Shown here: piece after piece, positions 17,390-25,978 of the stretch | How the letters are laid out: every line of letters begins with the position of its first letter | How positions within the stretch are numbered: the first letter of the stretch is position 1 | Source of the DNA: Ancylomarina sp. DW003 | GTDB lineage: Bacteria; Bacteroidota; Bacteroidia; Bacteroidales; Marinifilaceae | Length of the DNA: 64,000 nt | NCBI RefSeq assembly: GCF_029029505.1 | Contig: NZ_JAKJSD010000016.1 | Coordinates: 36,662-100,661, forward strand | Reading direction: 5' to 3' | Position numbers and translations under genes: made by a program | The notes under the pieces: model-generated | What the model was told of the DNA's origin: nothing | The model's database searches: none | What the model saw: the letters and a program-made list of their open reading frames with translations, nothing else

Positions 17390-17935
17390 TTAGTTTTTCT
17401 TAATTTCCGATAAATAATTAATTGTGTCTTGAATTAAATTTTTGATTGAAGCTTGTTCTTTTGATTCAATCATAAAATCTAAATGCGTTACATTACTCGA
17501 CTTAGCACCAACTTTAAAGGCTGCCGGAGATAATGATAAGATGTATTGAACAGGCAACTCTTCTGATTGAGTTAACACAAATAAGATATCAAATTCCTGT
17601 TTAGAGAATTCAGAAATTTCATGAGTTAATGGAATGCCTTTCCAGTTACTGTCAGTTTCTGAGAAATAAATGAAGTCTAAAGTGTTTAAAGGCTTCTGCG
17701 GTGTATCTTCACCGATATGCCAGCCCGCGGCATTTACTTTATACCCCTGGGCTTTTAAATCTTTAAAAAAGTCACTTACAATTTTCGGATTCTCTTTTTG
17801 ATTTGTATCGAATAGTATACCTATGTGTTTGGCACTGGTCATATTGTGAAATTCCACACGTCTTGTCTGTTTTTTTAACAGATTGTTGAGAATTTTTCGG
17901 GCAATTTTTTCAGCCGTATTTTTGAAAATGCTCAT
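17390..17935 (-). CDS. DUF6913 family protein
   Basis: The 181-residue cytoplasmic protein has alternating strands and helices (HIGILFDTNQKENPKIVSDFFKDLKAQGYKVNAAGW, FDILFVLTQSE) resembling a Rossmann-like fold. It has a basic N terminus (KKQTRRVEF) and an SNVTHLDFMIESKEQ segment near residues 143-157. It matches a Bacteroidota-specific family (DUF6913) of unknown function that commonly lies next to dapA, as here with a 7-base gap. I see no catalytic motif. A link to lysine or cell-wall metabolism is only suggested by the neighbour. Confidence 0.7.
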   Translation of the reverse strand: MSIFKNTAEKIARKILNNLLKKQTRRVEFHNMTSAKHIGILFDTNQKENPKIVSDFFKDLKAQGYKVNAAGWHIGEDTPQKPLNTLDFIYFSETDSNWKGIPLTHEISEFSKQEFDILFVLTQSEELPVQYILSLSPAAFKVGAKSSNVTHLDFMIESKEQASIKNLIQDTINYLSEIKKN

Positions 17936-18096
17936 ATTTAGCTAAGTAGTCTTTTTTATAATTAATATAATTTGTTAGATTTTCAACTTGGATAGCCTTC
18001 TATTAGGGTGAAAATCAGGCACAATATAATGATTTTTTAAGTTTCATGAGCTGAAAAAAAACTTAATTAAAAGGCATTTTCTAGTTCAATTGTAAA

Positions 18097-18735
18097 TCAA
18101 GGTGCTAGGCGATGGAATCTCCAATTTTCCTTTTCAATGACAAATTCTATTCTATCATTCAAGCGACTTTCTCTTCCTTGCCAAAACTCAAATTTATTTG
18201 GAATCAATTTATATCCTCCCCAGTAGTCAGGTCGGTTAAATTCATCACCATACTCATTTTTGAATTTTTCAATTGCATTTTCTAATTCAGCTCTACTGGT
18301 GAGTATAGTCGATTGCGGTGATACAGCAGCAGCACGACGACTACCAACAGGGCGTGCCATAAAATACACGCTAGAGTGTTCGGGATTTAATTTCTCAATT
18401 CGACCTTCAATTCTAATTTGTTTCTCTAATTGAGGCCAAAAGAATACCATGGCTCCAAAAGGATTTAATTCAATATCCTCTCCTTTTTTGCTCCTGTAAT
18501 TTGTAAAAAAACAGTAGCCATCTTTAGAATAATCTTTAAGTAAGAGAATTCTTGCAGTAGGTTTGCCATCAGAGTTTACAGTTGCTAATGTCATTGCATT
18601 GGCATCAGGTAAATCTGCGTCTAGTGCTATTTTAAACCAAGTATCGAACTGAACAAATGGATCTGGATTCACATCGTGTTCATTCAATTCTTTAAGAGAG
18701 TACTCGTGTCGCTTTTTTTGTATATCATCATTCAT
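18097..18735 (-). CDS. pdxH: pyridoxamine 5'-phosphate oxidase
   Basis: The 212-residue FMN enzyme oxidises pyridoxine or pyridoxamine 5'-phosphate to pyridoxal 5'-phosphate. Family sequences are present throughout: DPFVQFDTWFKIALD, NAMTLATVNSDGKPTARILLLK (about 40-61), FFTNYRSKKGEDIE, GRIEKL, the substrate-binding PVGSRRAA...QS, and the C-terminal WGGYKLIPNKFEFWQGRESRLNDR. Length is normal. It follows an uncharacterised 131-residue gene by 12 bases, apparently in one transcript. Confidence 0.95.
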   Translation of the reverse strand: MNDDIQKKRHEYSLKELNEHDVNPDPFVQFDTWFKIALDADLPDANAMTLATVNSDGKPTARILLLKDYSKDGYCFFTNYRSKKGEDIELNPFGAMVFFWPQLEKQIRIEGRIEKLNPEHSSVYFMARPVGSRRAAAVSPQSTILTSRAELENAIEKFKNEYGDEFNRPDYWGGYKLIPNKFEFWQGRESRLNDRIEFVIEKENWRFHRLAP

Positions 18736-18747
18736 GGCAAACGTGTT

Positions 18748-19143
18748 TTAAGGTTGCATGAGTATATTGGGTTCTATACTTAAACCTTCATAATTGATAT
18801 AGTATTGTCCTCCTTTTTCTGGGAAAGCCATACCAGAATCATCTTTTGCATCAGCATTTGCGACACCAACATGTGCAAATAGGATTTTAGCTTTATGCTT
18901 ATCGGCATGTTTAATAATTTCTTCGGCAGCAATTGGTGTAAGGGAACCTAGATCCGGGTAAGTACTTGTTTTCACAACAATGAAATACATGTCTTCATCT
19001 TTACGAGCAAGAATCTGAGGATTTTTTTCAAATTCAATATTTACAGATAGTATTTCGAATTCGTCTTTTATATGTTTGTATACCCACTTAATGCCTAATT
19101 CGTGTAATTCTTCTCCACTAAGTCTGTTGTTTTTCTGACTCAT
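18748..19143 (-). CDS. conserved hypothetical protein (possible nuclease-like fold)
   Basis: I do not recognise this 131-residue soluble protein with certainty. It starts with a helix (LSGEELHELGIKWVYKHI) followed by a strand pair (EILSVNIEFEKNPQILARKDEDMYFIVVKTSTYPD). This layout recalls small PD-(D/E)XK-like proteins, where an acidic residue and a VK-T strand lie close together. That reading is speculative. The C-terminal part has strand-helix units (KAKILFAHVGVA) and ends in hydrophilic sequence. It lies 12 bases upstream of pdxH on the same strand. Confidence 0.5.
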   Translation of the reverse strand: MSQKNNRLSGEELHELGIKWVYKHIKDEFEILSVNIEFEKNPQILARKDEDMYFIVVKTSTYPDLGSLTPIAAEEIIKHADKHKAKILFAHVGVANADAKDDSGMAFPEKGGQYYINYEGLSIEPNILMQP

Positions 19144-19213
19144 AATTCCATTTTGATTTATTCTGCGAATATCTTTTATATCCTGACTAATTCCAACTGG
19201 TTTTATTTAAAAA

Positions 19214-19876
19214 TTATAAATCTTCAACTATATCATTTAAGAATTGGTTGAGAGGATGTAAGACTTCAAATGCCTCTTGAATTGCAATTGGAAATTTGTC
19301 TGATGTGACAGTTTCGTCCGATATAGATTTACTAACGGCATAGTGTTTATGATTGAGAAACTGAATGTATTCAAAATCCTTAGGATAGCCACGAGGTGCT
19401 GTTTTAAGTTTATCGCCATATAATTCAGGGTAGTGCTTCTTGAATTCTGCATTTTCAACAATAGCTTTAAATTCTTCCGGATGATGAAAAATCTCTTCTC
19501 TTATAGCTTTTAAGGTTTTTGATTCTGGCATATAGCAACCACCTCCAAGAAAGCATTGTTCCGGTTCGATGTGGATATAATAACCACCATATTTAGATTT
19601 ACGACCGCCCCTTGCTATAAAAGCACCAAAATTTGTTTTGTATGGACGTTTATCGTTAGAAAACCGAACATCTCTAAAGATTCTGAAAATACAATCTTTG
19701 GCATTATTACCAGCAACTGATGGATCAATTGCTTTAATCTGTTCAATGCTAAGTTCTACAAACAGTTCAAAATCTTTTTTCGCCTTATTGTATTGAGCTT
19801 TATTGGCATGAAACCAATCACGATTGTTGTTTTCTCTCAGGTCGAGTAAATATTGATATATAGAGTTATTCAGCAT
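19214..19876 (-). CDS. DUF2461 domain-containing protein
   Basis: The 220-residue protein matches the DUF2461/TIGR02453 family along its length. It starts with YLLDLRENNNRDWFHANKAQYNKAKKDFE, has the conserved core IFRIFRDVRFSNDKRPYKTNFGAFI (about 64-88) and GGYYIHIEPEQCFLGGGCYMPE (about 97-118). The C-terminal motif is KTAPRGYPKDFEYIQFLNHKHYAVSKSI. The biochemical role of this widespread family is not known. No signal peptide or membrane segment is present. It lies about 70 bases upstream of the hypothetical/pdxH pair. Confidence 0.85.
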   Translation of the reverse strand: MLNNSIYQYLLDLRENNNRDWFHANKAQYNKAKKDFELFVELSIEQIKAIDPSVAGNNAKDCIFRIFRDVRFSNDKRPYKTNFGAFIARGGRKSKYGGYYIHIEPEQCFLGGGCYMPESKTLKAIREEIFHHPEEFKAIVENAEFKKHYPELYGDKLKTAPRGYPKDFEYIQFLNHKHYAVSKSISDETVTSDKFPIAIQEAFEVLHPLNQFLNDIVEDL

Positions 19877-20029
19877 GGTATAGTCGATCTTTTGTTTATA
19901 AATTCTAATTGAGCTTCAAAATACAATTATTGCTGATGAAAATCAAAGTTTATTGAGGAATACTATGGTAAAGAGGAGACCTTTTATATTATATTTATGT
20001 GATGAATTTAAGAAACCAATTTCCTTTAC

Positions 20030-20037
20030 TAATTTTG
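20030..20037 (+). promoter_or_regulatory. -7 box upstream of mtnN-luxS
   Basis: TAATTTTG matches the Bacteroidota TAnnTTTG consensus. A TTT lies about 20 bases upstream (20007-20009), in the -33 position. The box is 57 bases before the mtnN start, and no riboswitch-like fold is evident in the leader. Confidence 0.5.
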
Positions 20038-20094
20038 CACGACTTTAATCAGAAAGGAATAGTTTAAATAATTGACGTTTAATAAAACAAAGAA

Positions 20095-20790
20095 ATGATT
20101 ATAGGAATAATAGGGGCCATGGAAGTTGAAGTTACAAGACTTCGTGATGAGCTAAAAAATAAGGAAGAGATTAATAAGGCAGGATTTACTTTTTATAAAG
20201 GGCAAATTCATGGTGTTGATATTGTTTTGTTACAATCGGGAATAGGGAAGGTGAATGCTGGTATTGGAGCAGCTGTTCTAATTGATAATTTTACGCCGAA
20301 CTTTGTAATTAATACGGGCTGTGCAGGTGGATTTATTTCGGATCTGAAAGTTGGTGATATCGTAATTTCGAAAGAAGCTATTCATCATGATTTTGATTGT
20401 ACAGTATTTGGTTATAAGCATGGACAGGTTCCTGGTATGCCTCCAAGTTTTGTTGCAAATAGTAAATTGATCGAATTGGCAGATAACTCAATTCACAAGC
20501 TTACTAATTTGACGACCAAATGTGGAACAATTGTGACAGGTGATCAATTTATGAATGATCCTGAGGCAACGAAACGTGTTAAAGAATTGATTCCTGAGGC
20601 CGATGCAGTAGAAATGGAAGGAGCGGCAATTGCTCAAACTTGTCACCGTTTTGATGTACCATTTGTAATTATTCGTTCTATTTCGGATATTGCAGGTCAA
20701 GAGAACGCCATTCAGTATGAGGAGTTTGTTGAAACTGCTGCCGTTAATTCGGGAAATATGGTAATGGAAATGATAAAGGAGTTGGGATAA
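20095..20790 (+). CDS. mtnN: 5'-methylthioadenosine/S-adenosylhomocysteine nucleosidase
   Basis: This 231-residue enzyme removes adenine from methylthioadenosine and S-adenosylhomocysteine, giving S-ribosylhomocysteine for LuxS. It opens with IGIIGAMEVEVTRL (Glu as general acid near residue 11). It contains SGIGKVNAGIGAA, INTGCAGGF and KEAIHHDFDCTVFGY, with the ribose/purine site EMEGAAIAQTCHRF (about 175-188) and RSISDIAG. All are typical of MtnN/Pfs. It is followed by luxS after 36 bases, giving a complete SAH detoxification and AI-2 synthesis unit. Confidence 0.95.
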   Translation: MIIGIIGAMEVEVTRLRDELKNKEEINKAGFTFYKGQIHGVDIVLLQSGIGKVNAGIGAAVLIDNFTPNFVINTGCAGGFISDLKVGDIVISKEAIHHDFDCTVFGYKHGQVPGMPPSFVANSKLIELADNSIHKLTNLTTKCGTIVTGDQFMNDPEATKRVKELIPEADAVEMEGAAIAQTCHRFDVPFVIIRSISDIAGQENAIQYEEFVETAAVNSGNMVMEMIKELG

Positions 20791-20826
20791 ATCTAATTCG
20801 ATCGAAAATGTTTAAACACAGATAGT

Positions 20827-21306
20827 ATGAAGAAGATAGATAGTTTTGAAGTTGATCATGATAGATTGAAAAGAGGTGTGTATGTTTCTCGTAAAGATAC
20901 AGTAGGTAACGAAATTCTAACAAGCTTTGATATTAGAACTAAGTTGCCAAATATTGAACCTGCTATGGAGATTGAAGCCATGCATACTATGGAACATTTA
21001 TGCGCAACTTTTTTGAGAAATCATGAAGATTGGGCTAAGAAAACGGTTTATTTTGGACCTATGGGATGCTGTACAGGTTTCTATATGATTTTTCATGGCG
21101 ATTTAGTATCTAAAGACGTCGTTGAAGTTATTCAGGAGATGTTTCTATTTATGTCCGATTTTAATGAAGAAATTCCCGGAGCAGATAAAATTGAGTGTGG
21201 TAATTACAAAAGTCACGATTTAGCCGGAGCTAGGGAAGAGGCGAAGAAATTTCATAAGGAAGTTTTAAGTCAACTCACCGAAGAGAATCTGAATTACCCA
21301 CAATAA
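20827..21306 (+). CDS. luxS: S-ribosylhomocysteine lyase (AI-2 synthase)
   Basis: The 159-residue metalloenzyme splits S-ribosylhomocysteine into homocysteine and DPD, the AI-2 precursor. The metal site is intact: H53 and H57 in MHTMEHLC and C124 in IECGNYKSH. The catalytic Cys sits in GPMGCCTGFY (C81), where the following position is Cys (C82) instead of the Arg usual in GCRTGFY. SRKD and FDIRTKLPN at the N terminus are typical of LuxS. It is the second gene of the mtnN-luxS operon and ends in a hairpin terminator. Confidence 0.95.
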   Translation: MKKIDSFEVDHDRLKRGVYVSRKDTVGNEILTSFDIRTKLPNIEPAMEIEAMHTMEHLCATFLRNHEDWAKKTVYFGPMGCCTGFYMIFHGDLVSKDVVEVIQEMFLFMSDFNEEIPGADKIECGNYKSHDLAGAREEAKKFHKEVLSQLTEENLNYPQ

Positions 21307-21313
21307 AATAGAG

Positions 21314-21342
21314 AAGGCTACCCATTAGGTAGCCTTTTACTT
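21314..21342 (+). terminator. rho-independent terminator of luxS
   Basis: Perfect 9-bp arms AAGGCTACC (21314-21322) and GGTAGCCTT (21328-21336) with a 5-base loop, then TTAC and TTTTG. It starts 7 bases after the luxS stop and lies between convergent genes. Confidence 0.8.
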
Positions 21343-21363
21343 TTGTGATTAAGATTTTTAGCT

Positions 21364-23331
21364 CTAATAAGGGTTTATAGCTTCTTTAGGCATTTCAATA
21401 TTCTGATGAACATCGATGATTGGTTCAAACTTATATGATTTTATTTTAAAGTTAGTCATATAGTTGATAACGTGAAGACCTCTATTTTCGAACCCTCCCC
21501 AAGCATTAACATTTTCAATATTAAAATTTGATTGTAGTAGATCAATGTCTTTAATCTCATTCATGTGATCGAAGAACTGAGAACCATATCGCTTTATTGC
21601 AATTGAAAAGTATTTTGTGAAATCATAAGCTCTAAAAGAATAATCATTCGGCTCGCAGCTGAATTCATATCTAAATCGGTCAACGAAATTGATAACTTGT
21701 TCAGATTCATAATCGATAAAGTAAGGCGATAGAATTAATGCATTTAATTCAAACAAATTACTTGGATCCATACTACTATATCGTTGCCACGATGGAAAAC
21801 CAATGAGTTGAATAGGATATGATTTACTCAATACCCTTAGATTCGTCAGGAAACTCTCCACAACTGCTGGTTTCGATGATGGAATAACAATAATGTTTTC
21901 TTGAGTTTTGCTAAGAAGATATTCTAAACCTAAATTGCCGTAATCTTCAAAGGATATCTTACTGTAATTTAAGTTTGGATATTGCCAGTATTTGCCATTT
22001 TCAAATAAGCGTTGTTCAATATCTGAGACCAATTTATATTCTTTAAGTTCTTTATAATTCTTACTATGAACGATTACAATATTCTTATCCTCTTTGTCAG
22101 CCATTAAATGATTAAAAATATTGTCACACAAGGATTGAATAGATGTGTTTAACTGAAACACAAAAGGGTTGTTGTGTAATTGAGCATTTTTAGATGAAAG
22201 AGGCGAGACAATTGGTATTTGTCTGGCTTGAGCAAATTCTGCAACAAGTTCGAAGGTGTTGCTGTATACAGGTCCTAAAATAAGATCTATCACTTGTGTG
22301 TCTAGTTTCTCTAGAGTTTCACGTACTGTCGCTTGACTTTTTTCGGTATCGAATACATGTAGATTAATTTCTAAACCTTCCTTTTTTAAGTCTTCAACAG
22401 CCAATAAAACACCCTGATACAATCGGATAAAATCACGTGACTTTGGGTATATCGTCTCAGGATCTTTACGATTCAGAACCTGAAGTGTGTCCTGATAAGT
22501 AATTTCCCAATTCAAAGAATCGCTTAATGCAGCATATAATGGTAAAAATAGAGCAATATCAATTTTAGACTGAACGGTTGTATCTCTCGAATAATCTTTG
22601 AAAATCTGATTGTAATCCGTTATTTGCCCCAATAATTCATCCGACTGTGTTGGGATATTTTCGGTAGGCTGAATTGGTTTTGCATTCTTAGGAAGATTCA
22701 CAATTGTTCCTGATCTGATATTTCTAAATGATCTGATATGAGGATTTAGTTTGCGAAAGATTCTTCTTTTAATACCGAACTTAAGAAGAATATCCGCTTC
22801 AGAATCACTAGCTTTTACTTTGTATGTGTTTTTCTTTTTTTCAGTTTTTTGAATACTACCTTGTTTTTGAATTTTGATAACAGTACCAACAGCAAGTCTT
22901 CCATCTTCACCAATTTCAGGATTGTCGGCCTTTAAATTCTCAATACTCTGATTGAACTGTTTTGACAGAGAATATAAAGTGTTGCCTTTCTGAACAACAT
23001 GATAGAAATAATTAGAACTTTCCCTTTTCACCTTGTTTGTAACTTGTCTTACATTTTGGCTTTGTACAAATGGTATTCTAAGAATTTCGTTTAAATCAAG
23101 ACTGTGATTTCTTTTTCGATTAATTCTCATGACCTCTTTAATATCGGCACCATAAGCTTTGCAAATAGAAAACATGGTTTGCTTTTCACGAACAATATGT
23201 AGATAGTAAAATTTACCAGCTACTACGACCTTTTCATTCGATCGTACAATTTCGTTAGTTTGTGAATTAGCATCGAAAAAAGATCCCGAAAGGAGTAAAA
23301 GAATGATAAGTTTTTGGATGAAATATCTCAT
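21364..23331 (-). CDS. LysM repeat protein with type-1 periplasmic-binding fold
   Basis: The 655-residue exported protein has a signal peptide (about 1-24). Three LysM-like repeats follow: YYLHIVREKQTMFSICKAYG, FYHVVQKGNTLYSLSKQF and TYKVKASDSEADILLKFG (about 42-235). Residues about 260-640 form an ABC-type substrate-binding-like domain (IDIALFLPLYAA, IDLILGPVYSNTFELVAEFAQARQIPIVSPLS). This arrangement suggests a wall-binding envelope protein. The second domain is of the same general fold as the PBP activator LpoA, so a role in peptidoglycan control is possible; no transporter genes are adjacent. Its own promoter lies upstream. Confidence 0.8.
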   Translation of the reverse strand: MRYFIQKLIILLLLSGSFFDANSQTNEIVRSNEKVVVAGKFYYLHIVREKQTMFSICKAYGADIKEVMRINRKRNHSLDLNEILRIPFVQSQNVRQVTNKVKRESSNYFYHVVQKGNTLYSLSKQFNQSIENLKADNPEIGEDGRLAVGTVIKIQKQGSIQKTEKKKNTYKVKASDSEADILLKFGIKRRIFRKLNPHIRSFRNIRSGTIVNLPKNAKPIQPTENIPTQSDELLGQITDYNQIFKDYSRDTTVQSKIDIALFLPLYAALSDSLNWEITYQDTLQVLNRKDPETIYPKSRDFIRLYQGVLLAVEDLKKEGLEINLHVFDTEKSQATVRETLEKLDTQVIDLILGPVYSNTFELVAEFAQARQIPIVSPLSSKNAQLHNNPFVFQLNTSIQSLCDNIFNHLMADKEDKNIVIVHSKNYKELKEYKLVSDIEQRLFENGKYWQYPNLNYSKISFEDYGNLGLEYLLSKTQENIIVIPSSKPAVVESFLTNLRVLSKSYPIQLIGFPSWQRYSSMDPSNLFELNALILSPYFIDYESEQVINFVDRFRYEFSCEPNDYSFRAYDFTKYFSIAIKRYGSQFFDHMNEIKDIDLLQSNFNIENVNAWGGFENRGLHVINYMTNFKIKSYKFEPIIDVHQNIEMPKEAINPY

Positions 23332-23376
23332 TAACTAATTATTTTTCAGAGTTTTGGTGTTTGATAAGAACATTAA

Positions 23377-23406
23377 CAAAAATAAGAAACAAAGTTTATA
23401 AAACAA
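23377..23406 (-). promoter_or_regulatory. promoter of the LysM/periplasmic-binding-fold gene
   Basis: On the minus strand a TTG (complement of 23404-23406) is followed after 19 bases by TATTTTTG (complement of 23377-23384). This matches the Bacteroidota -33/-7 pattern with ideal spacing. The -7 box is about 45 bases from the start codon. Confidence 0.6.
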
Positions 23407-23553
23407 TCATGTGATTCACATTAGCTAAGAGAATTTAGTTTATTTTAAGATTCGGGATTTCAACCTTTTATAAATGAAAAAGTTACAAGTTGCTTGGTTT
23501 GACTATAAACTAACTGTTTAGTAAATTGGAAGTGTATTACGTCGCGGCATAAA

Positions 23554-23581
23554 AAAAGCGATGAGGAAACTCATCGCTTTT
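23554..23581 (-). terminator. rho-independent terminator of the M13 peptidase gene
   Basis: Perfect 12-bp arms AAAAGCGATGAG (23554-23565) and CTCATCGCTTTT (23570-23581) with a GAAA tetraloop on the plus strand. On the minus strand the stem lies about 20 bases after the peptidase stop and runs into a T-run. Confidence 0.85.
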
Positions 23582-23603
23582 GATTTTATGTGGTTATAAT
23601 TCT

Positions 23604-25649
23604 TTACCAAATTTGAGCTCTTTGTTCCATATTACGGTAAAGTGGAGCAGTTTCATCAATTTCGAATGCTTGATAGAATTCAGGAATGTTGAATAATCCT
23701 CCATTAACACGATATTTTCCTGGAGAGTGAACATCTTCCTTGATTAGTTTTCTCAAGTATTTGTCTCTCACGTTTCCTCTCCAAACTTTTGAATAAGCAA
23801 GGAAGAATCGTTGCATATTGTTGAAGCCATCAATGTCGGCAGGTTTTTCACCATTTAAAGCCATTTTATAAGCTTCCAAAGCAACTGTTAATCCACCATA
23901 ATCAGCAATGTTTTCACCTAGAGTTAATTTACCATCAACATGTAGGTCTTCAAAAGCTTGGAATCCATTAAATTGATCAACTAACTTTTGAGCTCTTGCG
24001 TTGAATTTCTCAGTGTCTTCAGGTGTCCACCAATCTCTCATATTTCCTTCTTTGTCAAAACGACGTCCTGAATCATCAAACCCATGAGTCATTTCGTGAC
24101 CAATAACAACACCAATTGCACCATAATTAACAGCATCATCACCATCTAAATAGAAGAAAGGAGGCTGAAGAATAGCAGCAGGGAATACAACTTCATTCAA
24201 AAGAGGATGGTAGTATGCATTTACTGTTTGTGGAGTCATACCCCACTTCTTAGTATCAACAGGTTTTCCTAGTTTTGCAAAATTCTTTTTAACGCCAAAA
24301 CGAGCAGCATTCCATAGATTCTCGATGAAAGACTCGGTCCCAACTTCAAGCTTTGAGTAATCTTCCCATTTTTCAGGATATCCAATTTTTACACCGAATG
24401 CATCAAGTTTAGCTAAAGCTTCTTTTCTAGTTGCCTCGCTCATCCATTCCAGTTTTTCAATTCTCCCGCGTAAAGCAACTTTCAGGTTAGTAACTAACTC
24501 GTCCATTCTAACTTTAGCTTCAGGTGGGAAATATTTTTCAACGTATAGTTGTCCAACTGCTTCACCCATTACATTTCCAGTTGATTTTGACATACGTCTC
24601 CAACGAGGTGTCTGTTCAGTAGCTCCAGTTAAAACTGTTCCATAGAAAGCAAAGTTTTGATTTTCCAGATCAGTTCCTACTGAGCCAGCTGCATCATCAA
24701 GGACTTTCCATTTTAGGTACAATTTGATGTCGGCCATTTTTTCATCTTTGAACATCATATTCAACTCTTTCATATAACGAGGGTGAGTTGTAATGACATA
24801 CTCTTTAATGTCCGCACCCATCTCCTTGAAATAAGTTGCCCAATCGAAATTAGGATACTCATCCATTAGATTTTCAACCGTTTTAGGGTTGTACATCGCA
24901 GGGTAGTTCCTATTCTCTAAAAGTGTATTGAACTTTTTAGCCATGCGAGTTTCAAATCTCATGATATCACTTGCATTTTTCTCAGCAACTTTAGCATCAT
25001 CACCAATCAATTCGAACATTTTGGCAACGTGCTTAACGAATTCCTTACGGATGTTCTCACTTGTTTCGTTGTCAGTAACATAGTAATCGCGATCGGACAA
25101 TGATAAACCGTCTTCAGAAAGATACATGCGGTTAACCGTTGTATTTTTCATATCCTGATCAACGCCGGCACCAAATAAAGCGCTGACTCCCATCTTGTGA
25201 AGATGAATTAACTCGTTACGTAGATCCGTAGCATTTTTGATAGCAGCAATTTTTTCAAATTCAGGCAATAGGGGTTTAATTCCCACTTCATCAATTTTCT
25301 TTACATCCATAGCGGTTGCATAGAAATCCTGAATCTTTTTTAAGTTACTTCCTTCAGCTGCATTTTCGGTTTTTGCAGCTTCTTCTAAGATATTATGAAC
25401 TGCTTCGTTTGCTTTTTCGCCAAGAATATCAAATGCACCATAACGACTTTTATCAGCCGGAATTGGTGTGTTTTTCATCCAGGTTCCATTAGCATATTCA
25501 AAGAAATCAACCCCGGGGTTTGCCTCAAGATTCATGTCTTCTTTTTTAAGAATGCCGTGTCCAAGGCCTTTCTCTTGCGTACATCCTGATAGAATGCTTA
25601 CTGCCAAGCCCAAGCTAAGAATAGTTCGGCTAGTTTTTTTTAAGTTCAT
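23604..25649 (-). CDS. M13 family zinc metallopeptidase (neprilysin/PepO-like lipoprotein)
   Basis: The 681-residue protein has a lipoprotein signal ending SILSGC (Cys23). The full M13 architecture follows: NPGVDFFEYANGTWMKNTPIPADKSRYGAF near the start of the mature part and a long helical domain. The zinc site is GHEMTHGFDDSGRRFD (HEMTH near residue 516), then the third ligand and signature ENIADYGGL, and the C terminus. These enzymes cleave oligopeptides; here it should be attached to an envelope membrane. Upstream is a -7 box, downstream a strong terminator, so it is monocistronic. Confidence 0.93.
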   Translation of the reverse strand: MNLKKTSRTILSLGLAVSILSGCTQEKGLGHGILKKEDMNLEANPGVDFFEYANGTWMKNTPIPADKSRYGAFDILGEKANEAVHNILEEAAKTENAAEGSNLKKIQDFYATAMDVKKIDEVGIKPLLPEFEKIAAIKNATDLRNELIHLHKMGVSALFGAGVDQDMKNTTVNRMYLSEDGLSLSDRDYYVTDNETSENIRKEFVKHVAKMFELIGDDAKVAEKNASDIMRFETRMAKKFNTLLENRNYPAMYNPKTVENLMDEYPNFDWATYFKEMGADIKEYVITTHPRYMKELNMMFKDEKMADIKLYLKWKVLDDAAGSVGTDLENQNFAFYGTVLTGATEQTPRWRRMSKSTGNVMGEAVGQLYVEKYFPPEAKVRMDELVTNLKVALRGRIEKLEWMSEATRKEALAKLDAFGVKIGYPEKWEDYSKLEVGTESFIENLWNAARFGVKKNFAKLGKPVDTKKWGMTPQTVNAYYHPLLNEVVFPAAILQPPFFYLDGDDAVNYGAIGVVIGHEMTHGFDDSGRRFDKEGNMRDWWTPEDTEKFNARAQKLVDQFNGFQAFEDLHVDGKLTLGENIADYGGLTVALEAYKMALNGEKPADIDGFNNMQRFFLAYSKVWRGNVRDKYLRKLIKEDVHSPGKYRVNGGLFNIPEFYQAFEIDETAPLYRNMEQRAQIW

Positions 25650-25684
25650 ATTTGATTATTTTGTTAAAATTTATGTTAGAATGA

Positions 25685-25692
25685 CAAATGTA
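25685..25692 (-). promoter_or_regulatory. -7 box of the M13 peptidase gene
   Basis: On the minus strand this reads TACATTTG, matching TAnnTTTG, about 36 bases before the start codon. No clear -33 TTG is present at 19-20 bases. Confidence 0.45.
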
Positions 25693-25793
25693 CATAACCA
25701 ATGTTTAAAACTCATGTTTTTTCGATAAGTGCTCTCTTTTGGAAGATTTATTGAATATGTATTGGTCAAACACAAAGATTCTTTGTTTTTTTC

Positions 25794-25801
25794 TAGATTT
25801 G
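25794..25801 (+). promoter_or_regulatory. possible -7 box for mnmA
   Basis: TAGATTTG fits the TAnnTTTG consensus exactly but lies about 178 bases before the mnmA start, and no TTG stands at the ideal -33 spacing. It may drive mnmA with a long leader or be fortuitous. Confidence 0.35.
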
Positions 25802-25978
25802 TAGCCGGATTAGAAAAGCTTTAAATTTGTTTTTAGAGTTTTTTATCGATGAAAAATGAAGGATAACAAGGCAAATTTTATGCTAATAGTGGTTCTACTT
25901 TAAGTGGAATTTAACGAAGTTAGACTTCATTTCTCCATATAAAAAAACTGAAGGATAAATTTTAAACAGTTTCTAAAT

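Larger units (their letters stand above)
25650..25978. other. divergent promoter region, M13 peptidase and mnmA
   Basis: This 329-base AT-rich gap separates the minus-strand peptidase and plus-strand mnmA. Apart from the two -7 boxes annotated separately I see no reading frame of note, repeat or RNA structure. A canonical box about 180 bases upstream of mnmA would imply a long leader. Confidence 0.5.

Noticed and set aside
20038..20094. SAM/SAH riboswitch before mtnN-luxS
   Set aside because: The leader is only 57 bases, AT-rich and without the expected conserved helices.
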